NCBI GenBank assembly: GCA_028280615.1 | Contig: JANQLK010000016.1 | Location: forward strand, 62,001-126,000 | Length of the DNA: 64,000 nucleotides | Direction: 5' to 3' | Origin: Woeseiaceae bacterium | GTDB taxonomy: Bacteria > Pseudomonadota > Gammaproteobacteria > Steroidobacterales > Woeseiaceae | Shown: in pieces, positions 54,961 to 63,267 of the stretch | How positions within the stretch are numbered: the first letter of the stretch is position 1 | Layout: each line of letters opens with the position of its first letter | Translations under genes and position numbers: made by a program | The notes under the pieces: generated by a model | What the model was told of the DNA's origin: nothing | The model's database searches: none | Seen by the model: the letters and a program-made list of their open reading frames with translations, nothing else

Positions 54961-55247
54961 CAGCGGTGCGCGGCGTCGCGCTTGGGCGCGGTCCGCACCA
55001 GCCAGGCGGTCAGCGCCGCGCAGGCTGCGGACAGGACCCAGAAAAAGAAAAAGCCGGCGGCATAGCCCGCTTCGCGGCCGATCGCGATGTCATCGTCCAA
55101 CAGTCCGGCGAGTTCGACGGGATCGAAGAATGCGAAGAACAGCATCGTTTCGACGGCGGCTGACAGGAAGGACACCCAGACCACGATCGCGATCGCCTGC
55201 CGATCGCGGCTCCATTGCCGGGCCCCGCGGTATTCCTCCTGTATCAA
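54960..55247 (-). CDS. small two-helix membrane protein between ccoP and ccoG
   Basis: 95 aa from TTG 55247, which has GGAGG 5 nt upstream; no ATG fits between ccoP and this frame. Two hydrophobic helices (AIAIVVWVSFLSAAVETMLFF and AAGFFFFWVLSAACAALTAW). Its stop overlaps the ccoG start, so it is an integral part of the cco operon. I do not recognise an assigned function; position argues for a role in cbb3 assembly or as an accessory subunit. Confidence 0.75.
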   Translation of the reverse strand: MIQEEYRGARQWSRDRQAIAIVVWVSFLSAAVETMLFFAFFDPVELAGLLDDDIAIGREAGYAAGFFFFWVLSAACAALTAWLVRTAPKRDAAHR

Positions 55248-55260
55248 GCTTGCCTCCGCT

Positions 55261-56163
55261 TTACTCCGTCGTGTCGCCTGACAGGCTCCGGACGTAGGCC
55301 GCGAGAATCCGTGCGCGGTTCTCGCCAAGCAGTTCGCCATGCGCCGGCATGATGCCGTTGCGTCCGTTGGCGATCGTGTAGCGCACGTCTTCCTGGCTAC
55401 CGCCGTACAGCCAGACGTCGTCGGTCAGGTTCGGTGCGCCGAGCACGGGGTTGCCGCTGCCGTCGGGCATATGGCAGGCGCTGCACAGCGCGACGTACAT
55501 CGGCTGCATGGCCTCTGCGCCGGCGTCGGCCTCGACGGCGCCGGACAGGCTGCGCACGTAGGTCGTCATGTTGTCGATGCCCGCGTCGCCGCCCAGGGCG
55601 GCGCCGAGCTGCGGCATGATCGCGTTACGGCCGTTCATGAGCGTCGTGTAGATCTGCTCTTCGCTCGAGCCCCAGATCCAGCTGTCGTCGGTCAGGTTCG
55701 GGTAGCCTGTTGCCCCGCGCGCGTCGGAACCGTGACAGGTCGTGCAATAGCTGGCGTACAGGCTGGCGCCGAGTCGCAGCGCATCGGGGTCGGCCATGCG
55801 CTCGTCGAAGGACAATGATGCGAAACGTTGGTAAATCGGCTCGTAGCGCTCGTTGGCGTCAGCCATCTCCCGATCGTACTGACCCGCCGAGGACCAGCCG
55901 AGCGCGCCGTCGAAGGCGCCAACGCCCGGATACAGAACCATGTACAGGACTCCCCAGCCGAGCGTGATGAAGTAGAGATACAGCCACCACTTGGGCGCCG
56001 GGTTGTTCCATTCCTCGAGGTCGCCGTCCCACTTGTGGCCCACGACCTCGTCGTCGGCGACGTTCTGCGGTCCTTGCTTGGTCGCCCACCAGATGATCCA
56101 GACACACCAGATGACGAACACAATCGTTCCGGCGGCGACGAACCATTGCCAGAATGCAGCCAT
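55261..56163 (-). CDS. ccoP: cbb3 oxidase diheme cytochrome c subunit III
   Basis: 300 aa. N-terminal membrane helices (TIVFVIWCVWIIWWA, WWLYLYFITLGWGVLYMVLY), then two cytochrome c domains with CTTCHG and CSACHM heme-binding motifs and later Met ligands (NAIMPQLG, NGIMPAHG). It accepts electrons from cytochrome c and passes them to CcoO/CcoN. Its ATG overlaps the ccoQ stop. Confidence 0.96.
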   Translation of the reverse strand: MAAFWQWFVAAGTIVFVIWCVWIIWWATKQGPQNVADDEVVGHKWDGDLEEWNNPAPKWWLYLYFITLGWGVLYMVLYPGVGAFDGALGWSSAGQYDREMADANERYEPIYQRFASLSFDERMADPDALRLGASLYASYCTTCHGSDARGATGYPNLTDDSWIWGSSEEQIYTTLMNGRNAIMPQLGAALGGDAGIDNMTTYVRSLSGAVEADAGAEAMQPMYVALCSACHMPDGSGNPVLGAPNLTDDVWLYGGSQEDVRYTIANGRNGIMPAHGELLGENRARILAAYVRSLSGDTTE

Positions 56164-56333
56164 TACGATTTCTCCTGCGAGTCGCTGTTCACGAGCTTGT
56201 CTTCCTCAAGCGGCAGCTCGGCAATCGCTTCGAAGTCGCGCTTGCGCCTGCTGCTGTATGCCCACGCGCAAACCCCGAGGAATGCGACCAGGGTGACGGC
56301 CGTTACGAGGCCACGGAAGTCGTTGATATCCAC
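56163..56333 (-). CDS. ccoQ: cbb3 oxidase small subunit CcoQ
   Basis: 56 aa from GTG 56333 (GGGAG upstream). Single helix (GLVTAVTLVAFLGVCAWAYS), then a basic stop-transfer (SSRRKRDF) and an acidic tail, the CcoQ pattern. It lies between ccoO and ccoP and overlaps the ccoP start by one base. Confidence 0.9.
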   Translation of the reverse strand: MDINDFRGLVTAVTLVAFLGVCAWAYSSRRKRDFEAIAELPLEEDKLVNSDSQEKS

Positions 56334-56347
56334 CGGTTGACGTCTCC

Positions 56348-56956
56348 CTATCGGCGGTTCGACCGATTGGTCCCCAGCCCCTGCAGGTAGGCGACGATCG
56401 CATCCATTTCGGTCTTGCCGCTGACGGCCTCCGCCGCGCCCGCAATCTGCTCGTCCGTGTACGGGTCGCCGAGCAGCTGCAAGGTCTTGAGCTTGGCTGT
56501 CAGGAGTTCCGCATCGACGAGGTTCTCGTTGAGCCATGGGTAGCCCGGCATGTTGGACTCGGGAACCAGCGCGCGGGGTCTTTCGAGATGCAGGCGCTGC
56601 CAGGCATCCGAATAGCGTCCCCCGACCCTGGCGAGATCTGGCCCGGTGCGTTTGGAACCGAACTGGAACGGGCGGTCGTAAACCGATTCCCCGGCCGTGG
56701 AATACGGGCCGTAGCGCTCGGTCTCGCTGCGGAACGGCCGGACCATCTGCGAGTGGCAGTTGTAGCAGCCTTCGCGGACGTAGACGTCGCGGCCAGCGAG
56801 GCGCAGCGGCGAATACGGTTCGATCCCCTCCGCGGGCTCGGTCGTCTCGGCCGCAAACATGAGCGGGATAATTTCGACAAGGCCGCCGATGCTGACCGCG
56901 AACACGATCAGTATCATCATGAGGTTGGCGCTTTTCTCGATTGTTTCGTGACGCAT
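56348..56956 (-). CDS. ccoO: cbb3 oxidase monoheme cytochrome c subunit II
   Basis: 202 aa from ATG 56956, which has AGGAG upstream; an in-frame ATG at 56992 would overlap ccoN. One N-terminal helix ([20 protein letters not shown]), then the heme site [15 protein letters not shown] and Met ligand region SNMPGYPWL. Couples CcoP to the catalytic subunit. Confidence 0.96.
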   Translation of the reverse strand: MRHETIEKSANLMMILIVFAVSIGGLVEIIPLMFAAETTEPAEGIEPYSPLRLAGRDVYVREGCYNCHSQMVRPFRSETERYGPYSTAGESVYDRPFQFGSKRTGPDLARVGGRYSDAWQRLHLERPRALVPESNMPGYPWLNENLVDAELLTAKLKTLQLLGDPYTDEQIAGAAEAVSGKTEMDAIVAYLQGLGTNRSNRR

Positions 56957-56969
56957 CGTCAGGCGCTCC

Positions 56970-58385
56970 TCAAGCCGGATCCAGGACGGCAACCGGCGCG
57001 GGTTTCTGCGCGGCTACGGTCTTCCAGACGTTGTAGACCATGATCAGCATTCCCGAGAAGAACACGAGGCCGCCCAGGAGCCGCAGGCCGTGATACGGCT
57101 CGACGGCCTTGAGCGATTCGACGAACGAGTACGTCAGCGTGCCGTCGTCGTTGACGGCTCGCCACATCAGCCCTTCGGTGATGCCCGCGATCCACATCGA
57201 CACGGCGTACAGCACGACGCCGATCGTCGAGGTCCAGAAGTGCACGTCGATGAGCTTCGTCGAGTACATGCTGTCGCGGTTGTAGAGCCGCGGCAGCAGA
57301 CAGTAGACCGAACCGATCGTCATCATGGCGACCCAGCCGAGCGCGCCCGAATGCACGTGTCCGATCGTCCAGTTGGTGTAGTGCGAGAGCGCGTTGACGG
57401 TCTTGATCGACATCATCGGACCCTCGAAGGTCGACATGCCGTAGAACGACAGCGAGACGATCATGAACTTCAGGATCGGGTCGGTGCGGAGCTTGTGCCA
57501 GGCGCCCGACAGCGTCATGATGCCGTTAATCATGCCGCCCCAGGACGGCGCGAGCAGCACGACCGAGAACACCATGCCGAGCGTCTGCGCCCAGTCGGGC
57601 AGCGACGTGTAGTGCAGGTGATGCGGACCCGCCCACATGTAGATCGCGATCAGCGACCAGAAGTGCACGACCGACAAACGGTAGGAGTACACGGGACGTC
57701 CCGCCTGCTTGGGGACGAAGTAGTACATCATCCCGAGGAAGCCGGCCGTCAGGAAGAATCCGACGGCGTTGTGGCCGTACCACCATTGCATCATCGCGTC
57801 GACGACGCCCGTGTAGATCTGGTAGGACTTCGTCAGCGTCACGGGCACGGCGAGGTTGTTGAAGATATGCAGGATCGCGACCGTGATGATGAACGCGCCG
57901 TAGAACCAGTTGGCGACGTAGATGTGCTTGACGCGACGCTTGATGATCGTGGCGAAGAAAACGATCGCATAGGCCACCCACACGACGGCGATCAGGAGGT
58001 CGATCGGCCATTCGAGTTCCGCGTATTCCTTGCTCTGGGTAATGCCAAGCGGCAGCGTGATGGCTGCCAGCAGGATAACAAGTTGCCAGCCCCAGAACGT
58101 GAACGACGCCAGCTTGTCGAATGCGAGCCTGACGTGACAGGTGCGCTGCACGACATAGTAGGACGTCGCGAACAGCGCCGAGCCGCCGAATGCGAAAATG
58201 ACCGCGTTCGTGTGCAGCGGCCGCAGCCGGCTGTAGGTCAAAAACGGCAGGTCGAAGTTCAGTGCCGGCCAGATGAGCTGCGCGGCCAGCACGACGCCGA
58301 CAAGCATGCCGACGACGCCCCAGACCACGACCATGATCGTGAACTGGCGAACCACCGTGTCGTTGTATTGAGATTTCGTGTCCAA
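56970..58385 (-). CDS. ccoN: cbb3-type cytochrome c oxidase catalytic subunit I
   Basis: 471 aa from TTG 58385, with GAGGGG 7 nt upstream; starting at 58538 would add 51 non-conserved residues. Twelve membrane helices. Heme and CuB ligand motifs: [45 protein letters not shown] and [14 protein letters not shown]. It reduces O2 to water with high affinity, typical of microaerobic respiration. First gene of the leftward cco operon; a FixL-like sensor is divergent. Confidence 0.97.
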   Translation of the reverse strand: MDTKSQYNDTVVRQFTIMVVVWGVVGMLVGVVLAAQLIWPALNFDLPFLTYSRLRPLHTNAVIFAFGGSALFATSYYVVQRTCHVRLAFDKLASFTFWGWQLVILLAAITLPLGITQSKEYAELEWPIDLLIAVVWVAYAIVFFATIIKRRVKHIYVANWFYGAFIITVAILHIFNNLAVPVTLTKSYQIYTGVVDAMMQWWYGHNAVGFFLTAGFLGMMYYFVPKQAGRPVYSYRLSVVHFWSLIAIYMWAGPHHLHYTSLPDWAQTLGMVFSVVLLAPSWGGMINGIMTLSGAWHKLRTDPILKFMIVSLSFYGMSTFEGPMMSIKTVNALSHYTNWTIGHVHSGALGWVAMMTIGSVYCLLPRLYNRDSMYSTKLIDVHFWTSTIGVVLYAVSMWIAGITEGLMWRAVNDDGTLTYSFVESLKAVEPYHGLRLLGGLVFFSGMLIMVYNVWKTVAAQKPAPVAVLDPA

Positions 58386-58540
58386 AGGACGGCCCCTCGT
58401 TCTCGTGTCGCATATTGCGTCAACTCCGAGAGGCCTGCGAAAGGCAGGAACGGCCTCTTGGACGTCGCCGCATTTTTGAATTTTCCGGAGTATAGCCCTC
58501 GAAGCCTCGCGCAGGCTATCAGCGGGGTAGGAAGCCACCT

Positions 58541-58558
58541 ATACGTGAGGTTACGTAT
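58541..58558. promoter_or_regulatory. dyad operator candidate in the ccoN-kinase gap (FixJ/LuxR type)
   Basis: ATACGT-GAGGTT-ACGTAT is a perfect 6-bp inverted repeat 155 bp upstream of ccoN and about 77 bp upstream of the kinase start. LuxR/FixJ-type regulators favour short TACGTA-like symmetrical sites, and a FixJ-like protein is encoded at 62287-62907. Binding is inference. Confidence 0.5.
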
Positions 58559-58570
58559 GGATTCGGCAGC

Positions 58571-58587
58571 ATGAGAAATACTCTCAT
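58571..58587. promoter_or_regulatory. second dyad near -40 of the kinase promoter
   Basis: ATGAGA-AATAC-TCTCAT, a perfect 6-bp inverted repeat, is centred about 30 bp before TATAAT at 58606-58611. That places it where a class II activator or a repressor would sit. There is no good -35 in the spacer, which suits activator dependence. The regulator is unknown. Confidence 0.45.
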
Positions 58588-58605
58588 TTGATGTGACTTT
58601 CACCC

Positions 58606-58611
58606 TATAAT
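58606..58611 (+). promoter_or_regulatory. consensus -10 (TATAAT) for the FixL-like kinase gene
   Basis: A perfect TATAAT lies 24 bp before the kinase ATG at 58635, on the plus strand. The expected -35 region (58583-58588, CTCATT) is poor, hinting that a bound regulator is needed. Confidence 0.55.
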
Positions 58612-58634
58612 TCGCGCTGCAGTAAGATCATTCC

Positions 58635-60557
58635 ATGTCCTCATCCATGTCCATGACAGACCTGCCTGAAGCAGTCGTTAGCGAGCTTCTGCATTCGACG
58701 AGCGACGCCGCCATCGTCACCGACGAGGCCGGTATGATCCAGTTCGTCAATCGCAGCGCCGAGGACCTGTTCGGGTACTCGTCCGAGGAACTGGTCGGCA
58801 AGCCGGTCGAAATCCTGATGCCGACCACGAACCGCGCAAGGCACGAGCGCTTCCGGGACAAATACAAGCAGGCGCCGCACGCGAGGCCGATGCTTTCGGG
58901 CATGGAGCTGCACGGCTGCCGCAAGGACGGCACGAGTTTTCGCGCCGAGATCGCGCTGATTCCGGTCAAGACCGAAGACGGACTGCTCGTCGCCAGTACG
59001 GTGCGCGCGGTCGATACCGATGACGAATCGGAGGCCTACTTCCGGACCCTGCTCGACTCCGCGCCGGACGCGATGATCATCGTCGACAATGAAGGCAAGA
59101 TCGCGATCGCGAACGGCCAGGCCGAAGCCATGTTCGGTTACCAGCGCGCCGAACTCATGGGCCGGCCGATCGAGATGCTGTTGCCGGAGCGGCTACGGGA
59201 AGGGCATGTCCCCAGCCGCTCTGCCTTCCAGGCCGACCCGGCCGTGAGGCCGATGGGCAACGGACAAAAGCTCCTGGCGCTGCGCAAGGACGGCGAGGAG
59301 TTTCCGGTGGAGATCAGCCTGAGTCCCGCGAAGACGGCGCACGGGCTGTTCGTTTCGAGCGTGATTCGCGACGTCACCGAGCGCAAGGCCATGGAGCAGC
59401 AAATCCTGGAGGCCAAGCAGGAGGCCGAGCGCGCGAACAAGGCCAACAGCGCGTTCCTGGCCGCGGCCAGCCACGACCTTCGGCAGCCAGTGCAGGCCCT
59501 GAGCCTGCTGAATGGGGCGCTCAGGCGAACGGTAAGCGATGGGCGTGCGATCGAGATGATCGATAGCCAGGCGCATTCGCTCACGGCGATGACCAATCTT
59601 CTGAATTCGCTGCTCGACATCAGCCGGCTCGATGCCGGCGCGGTTACGCCGGAGGTTGAAGACTTCCCGATCCGGCGAATCGTCGATCGGCTTTCGGCCG
59701 AGTTCAGCCGCCAGGCGCAGCACAAGGGGCTCGTTTTCGAATCGCAGGGCTGCGACGCCGTGGTCCGCTCGGACCCCAACCTGCTCGTCGAGATCATCCA
59801 GAACTTCGTCTCGAACGCGATTCGCTATACCGAGTCCGGCAGCGTCCGGATGAGTTGTCACAACGACAGGGACAACTGCGTGCTCACGGTGGCCGACACC
59901 GGCGTCGGCATCGACGACGATCAGCGCGACGAGATCTTCCGCGAGTTTCACCAGATCCGCGACGGCAAGGGTAGCCAGGAGGGCTTCGGTCTGGGCCTCG
60001 CCATCGTCAAGCGCCTGGCCGATTTGCTCGGACACCGCATCGAGGTGCAATCGAAAGTCGGCGAAGGCTCCGAGTTCGCTGTCCACGTGCCGCTGGTGGC
60101 GACCGAATCGGCCGGCGCGGCCCAGCGCCGCGGCGGACAAACCGACGAGCCCGCTGAAAATGGCGCAACCGGCGGCCTGATCGTACTGATCGAGGATGAC
60201 GTCAACGTCGCCAACGCCTGGGGCCTGCTTCTGGAGGCCGAGGGCTATCTCGTCGCGAGCGCCCGATCGGCGCGCGAGGCGCTCGATCTGGCTATTGAGC
60301 TCGACTGCGTACCCGACCTACTGATATCCGATTACCACCTGATCGACGGGTCAACGGGCGTCGAGGCGGTCGCCAGGGTTCGCGAGCACTATGGACACGA
60401 GATTCCGGCCTTCGTCGTGAGCGGCGATACCTCGAAAGTCGTCAAGGACGCCCGGCTGCTCGAAAACTGCACGCTGATGAGCAAGCCCGTCGACACCGCC
60501 AGGCTGCTGACCATGGCCGGCGAGGCTATCGACAGCGGCCGTATCGAGGCTGACTAG
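58635..60557 (+). CDS. PAS-PAS hybrid histidine kinase, FixL-like
   Basis: 640 aa, no membrane span. PAS1 (residues 12-130) has MPTTNRARHERFRDKY with H70 where FixL has its heme-ligand His, although the FixL Arg six residues on is Lys here. PAS2 spans 135-250. Histidine kinase: H280 in ASHDLRQPVQALSLL, N-box NFVSNAIRYTESG, G-boxes ADTGVGI and GFGLGLAIV. A C-terminal receiver domain follows (IEDDVNVAN, D566 in LISDYHLI, Lys in MSKPVD). It is divergent from ccoN, so it probably senses oxygen or redox state to control cbb3 oxidase through the FixJ-like regulator 1.7 kb away. Confidence 0.9.
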   Translation: MSSSMSMTDLPEAVVSELLHSTSDAAIVTDEAGMIQFVNRSAEDLFGYSSEELVGKPVEILMPTTNRARHERFRDKYKQAPHARPMLSGMELHGCRKDGTSFRAEIALIPVKTEDGLLVASTVRAVDTDDESEAYFRTLLDSAPDAMIIVDNEGKIAIANGQAEAMFGYQRAELMGRPIEMLLPERLREGHVPSRSAFQADPAVRPMGNGQKLLALRKDGEEFPVEISLSPAKTAHGLFVSSVIRDVTERKAMEQQILEAKQEAERANKANSAFLAAASHDLRQPVQALSLLNGALRRTVSDGRAIEMIDSQAHSLTAMTNLLNSLLDISRLDAGAVTPEVEDFPIRRIVDRLSAEFSRQAQHKGLVFESQGCDAVVRSDPNLLVEIIQNFVSNAIRYTESGSVRMSCHNDRDNCVLTVADTGVGIDDDQRDEIFREFHQIRDGKGSQEGFGLGLAIVKRLADLLGHRIEVQSKVGEGSEFAVHVPLVATESAGAAQRRGGQTDEPAENGATGGLIVLIEDDVNVANAWGLLLEAEGYLVASARSAREALDLAIELDCVPDLLISDYHLIDGSTGVEAVARVREHYGHEIPAFVVSGDTSKVVKDARLLENCTLMSKPVDTARLLTMAGEAIDSGRIEAD

Positions 60558-60596
60558 CAGGCTGTCGAAGAACTGCGTTTTTCAACAGACTGCTAG
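60554..60596. repeat. second copy of the 43-bp palindromic repeat, overlapping a stop codon
   Basis: 37 of 43 bases match the perfect palindrome at 45889-45931. The first CTAG supplies the TAG stop of the kinase gene (GAC TAG). The arms are diverged, so the hairpin is imperfect. A fragment resembling the Pseudomonas-type REP core (GAAGCCGCTCCTACGA) follows at 60609. Confidence 0.7.
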
Positions 60597-60681
60597 CGTC
60601 CGGGCAACGAAGCCGCTCCTACGACAGTATTGGAGTCTTGACACAGCCTGCTCATGCGCGAGCCGACCGTCGTGCGCACGC

Positions 60682-61644
60682 CTATCCGAGGTCCTGAACG
60701 TCCAATTCGACCGGCGTCTGGAACCAGTCGGGCTTGACGATCAACAGGTCGCAGGGCAGGTGTTCGAGCGTGCGCTCCGCCGTCGCACCGATGAACAGGC
60801 GCTTCCAGCGATTGCGCGCGACGGCCCCCATCGTGACGACGTCGGCGCCGAGTTGCCCGGCGACCTCGGGTAGCTCTTCGTGGGCAAGGCCGGCGACCAG
60901 GTGTGCGCAACCATCCGCGATGCCATGGAACGACACGATTTCCTTGAACCGCTTCTCGTGCTCCTCGTGCATCTGCTGTTCGATCTCGTCGAACGGCAGG
61001 GATACCGGGATGTACGCGTTAGCGGTCGCCGTAGCGACGGCGATTCGCGGGTCGTAGGAGTGAAACGCGTGCACCGTGCCATCCACACAGTCGGCGAGGG
61101 CCTTGCTGAGCTGGAGGATCTCGTCGTCGAGCGCGGCCGGCTTGTCGTGCTCGTTCATCGGGTCTATCGCCGCGACGAACGTCGGTTGTGCCTTGACCTC
61201 GCGCGGCTTGACCAGCCACAGCGCCATCGGGCAGGTCCGGATCAGGTTCCAGTCCGTATTGGTCAGCAAGGCCCGGGACACGGAGCTGTGGTGATGCGTG
61301 TCCTTGAAGACGATGTCGGCGTCCACGGCTACCGCGTGGCGCACGATACCCTCGTGCAGCGGATGGTCCCAGATCGCCGACGTACGAACGACGACGTCGT
61401 CCTCGCGGTAGGGCTCTGCCAGCTCCTCGAGGTACTTCGACTGACCGTCCATGAGCTCGGCGCGCGCTTTCTCGAGCGACGGCGAGTCGAACAGCCGATC
61501 GCCGCTCAGGTACTCGTTGTAGTAGCAAACCAGTAGCTCGAGCTCGGCGCCGGCGTGCTTCGCCAGCCAACCCGCGCGTGCCAGCGCGGGCTGCTCGGCT
61601 ACCGTGGGATCAATGACGGCCAGTACGCGGGAAATGCTTTGCAT
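60682..61644 (-). CDS. tandem-domain universal stress protein, UspE-like
   Basis: 320 aa from ATG 61644 (ACAGGA upstream); a TTG at 61659 is the alternative. Two Usp domains: first with SRVLAVIDPTVAEQPALARA and DIVFKDTHHHS, second with FVAAIDPMNEHDKP and ADVVTMGAVARNRWKRLFIG. UspE-type proteins accumulate under starvation or low oxygen, which fits the neighbouring cbb3/FixLJ-like genes. Convergent with the kinase gene and divergent from the DksA-like gene. Confidence 0.88.
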   Translation of the reverse strand: MQSISRVLAVIDPTVAEQPALARAGWLAKHAGAELELLVCYYNEYLSGDRLFDSPSLEKARAELMDGQSKYLEELAEPYREDDVVVRTSAIWDHPLHEGIVRHAVAVDADIVFKDTHHHSSVSRALLTNTDWNLIRTCPMALWLVKPREVKAQPTFVAAIDPMNEHDKPAALDDEILQLSKALADCVDGTVHAFHSYDPRIAVATATANAYIPVSLPFDEIEQQMHEEHEKRFKEIVSFHGIADGCAHLVAGLAHEELPEVAGQLGADVVTMGAVARNRWKRLFIGATAERTLEHLPCDLLIVKPDWFQTPVELDVQDLG

Positions 61645-61920
61645 GGCGGTTCCTGTCAACGATACGCACGAGGGAATCGTGTCGGGTTTCTGTCGTTCTG
61701 CCCCCGCGCGGTCCGGGCAGGGGCTCCAAAGAATACGAGAAGGTCACTGCTGTACCAAGAAAAACTAGGCTTCCGCCGGGGTGCGAGCCATACGGCCTGT
61801 TGCCTAGCGTCTAACGGTTTTTACCTACCTCCTCCGTGGCTTCGCATAGTGGCTTGTACCGATACTGGTCCGCCGGCCGAAAACCCTATAGTAAAACGCT
61901 TTCGTCCTTCGGAGCGGTTT

Positions 61921-62277
61921 ATGGATGCGGCGAGACAGTCAGCGCTGAAGGCTAGCATGCTGGTTAAGAAGGAAGAGCTCGAAGGCCGGCTCGATCGGAT
62001 AACCACCAACGTTCGCCGTGGCTATGCCGCCGACTCCGGGGAGCGCGCAAAGGAGATGGAGGACAGCGAAGTCGTCGATGCGCTGGGCAACGAGGCGCGA
62101 GACGAGGTCCGGAAGATCTCCGCGGCCCTGGAGCGCATGGAGCAGGGCAGTTTCGGCGTCTGCCTCGCGTGTGGCGGCGCGATCCACGATGCGCGTCTCG
62201 AGGCATACCCGTACGCCAGGCATTGTATCGACTGTGCCAACGAGGATGAGCGGGCGGCGGCCAGGCCGGCCGGCTGA
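61921..62277 (+). CDS. DksA/TraR-type zinc-finger protein
   Basis: 118 aa from ATG 61921 (GGAG upstream). N-terminal coiled coil (MLVKKEELEGRLDRITTNVR) and C-terminal zinc finger with CLACGG and CIDCANEDE, plus SFGVC before it. Shorter than DksA (about 150 aa) and lacking the DxxDxA tip pattern I would expect, so it is a DksA-like RNA-polymerase-binding protein rather than DksA itself. Its stop lies 9 bp from the convergent FixJ-like stop. Confidence 0.85.
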   Translation: MDAARQSALKASMLVKKEELEGRLDRITTNVRRGYAADSGERAKEMEDSEVVDALGNEARDEVRKISAALERMEQGSFGVCLACGGAIHDARLEAYPYARHCIDCANEDERAAARPAG

Positions 62278-62290
62278 CTCACGACACTAG
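62275..62290. repeat. solo end of the 268-bp element at two convergent stop codons
   Basis: TGACTCACGACACTAG differs at one of 16 bases from the right end of the 27501-27768 element. It contains the TGA stop of the DksA-like gene and the TAG stop (opposite strand) of the FixJ-like gene. Sixteen bases is short, so chance cannot be excluded. Confidence 0.4.
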
Positions 62291-62907
62291 TTCTGGCTCG
62301 CCAGGTGCATCTTGACGAGATCGGCGAGCGAGCGAGCCTGCATTTTTTCCATGACCCGCGCACGGTGAATCTCCACCGTCCGCTGGCTCACACCGAGTTC
62401 GTAGGCAATGACCTTGTTCGGCTTGCCCGTGACGACCAGGTCGAAGACCTCGCGTTCGCGGTTGGTCAGCTTGGCAACGCGCTCGGCTACGATGGCATTG
62501 GCGTTTTTGGCCTCACGCTGCTCGCGGTCGGTCTTGAGCGCTTCGCCGATCCGGTCGAGCAGGTCCTGGTCGCGAAACGGCTTCTGGATGAAGTCGACGG
62601 CGCCTTTTTGCATCGCCTCGACGGCCATCGGGACGTCGCCGTGACCCGTAATGAAGATGACCGGCAGCGTGTTGCCGCGAGTGAGCAGCTCCTGCTGCAG
62701 TTCGAGCCCGCCGAGTCCGGGCATACGAATGTCGAGCACGAGGCAGCCCGCGCGGTCATCGTCGACGGCCGACAGGAATTCGTCGCCGGAGCCGAAAATC
62801 TCGTGGCTCAAGCCGACCGAGTCCATCAGCGCCTGCATGGCGAAGCGTATCGCGGGGTCGTCGTCGACCACGAAGACGGTTGGAGCCGATTCCTGTGATT
62901 TGGTCAT
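62287..62907 (-). CDS. FixJ-like response regulator
   Basis: 206 aa from ATG 62907. Receiver domain: VFVVDDDPAIRFAM, phospho-acceptor D59 in LVLDIRMPGLGG, FITGHGDVPMAVEAM, Lys in FIQKPF. C-terminal LuxR-type helix-turn-helix: LTNREREVFDLVVTGKPNK and GVSQRTVEIHRARVMEKM. Close to FixJ in length and motifs. Probable partner of the FixL-like kinase across the Usp and DksA-like genes, with the cco operon as likely target. Confidence 0.92.
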   Translation of the reverse strand: MTKSQESAPTVFVVDDDPAIRFAMQALMDSVGLSHEIFGSGDEFLSAVDDDRAGCLVLDIRMPGLGGLELQQELLTRGNTLPVIFITGHGDVPMAVEAMQKGAVDFIQKPFRDQDLLDRIGEALKTDREQREAKNANAIVAERVAKLTNREREVFDLVVTGKPNKVIAYELGVSQRTVEIHRARVMEKMQARSLADLVKMHLASQN

Positions 62908-62970
62908 CGGCGAAGATTTGACCAGAATGGCCGCCCATTTGCGAGCGCAACGCTCCGCCCGCACGCTTCC

Positions 62971-63137
62971 CTAGCCCGCATCCGTCACCGATTACACGGG
63001 CCCTCGCTTGTCTTTTGTTTGCTCAAAACTTTTTCCTCAGTTGGCAATACATTGAGTATTACGCGCCTTCGGAAAAACCCTTGAGCAAACAAAATCCTGC
63101 CCGATCATCCCGCGAATCGGTGACGGATGCGGGCTAG
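62971..63137. repeat. 167-bp nested inverted-repeat element
   Basis: Perfect 23-bp outer arms (62971-62993 and 63115-63137) run CTAGCCCGCATCCGTCACCG and on. Inner 14-bp arms TTTTGTTTGCTCAA (63013-63026) pair with 63081-63094. The element is non-coding and AT-rich inside, unlike its surroundings. Related ends occur at 20415 and 6763. It fills most of the 360-bp gap between the FixJ-like gene and the LysR gene; 63138-63267 shows nothing else. Confidence 0.82.
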
Positions 63138-63267
63138 AGCCAGTCGAAAAACGATTCAGCCGGCACATCGCCGCGGCAGAAACGCTGCTGAAGACTTCGC
63201 TTGCCGCTCCGAAACAGCCGCTGTTCGCGCATTCGGCCCGGATCCGAGACCGATTCGCGAACTCGGA

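Noticed and set aside
58588-58592. TTGAT as half of an FNR/ANR box near cbb3 genes
   Set aside because: The matching ATCAA half is absent at the required 4-bp spacing.
60607-60626. REP-like core ACGAAGCCGCTCCTACGACA
   Set aside because: Only a single half-element without an inverted partner; noted as part of the 60554 repeat region but not called as a separate REP.
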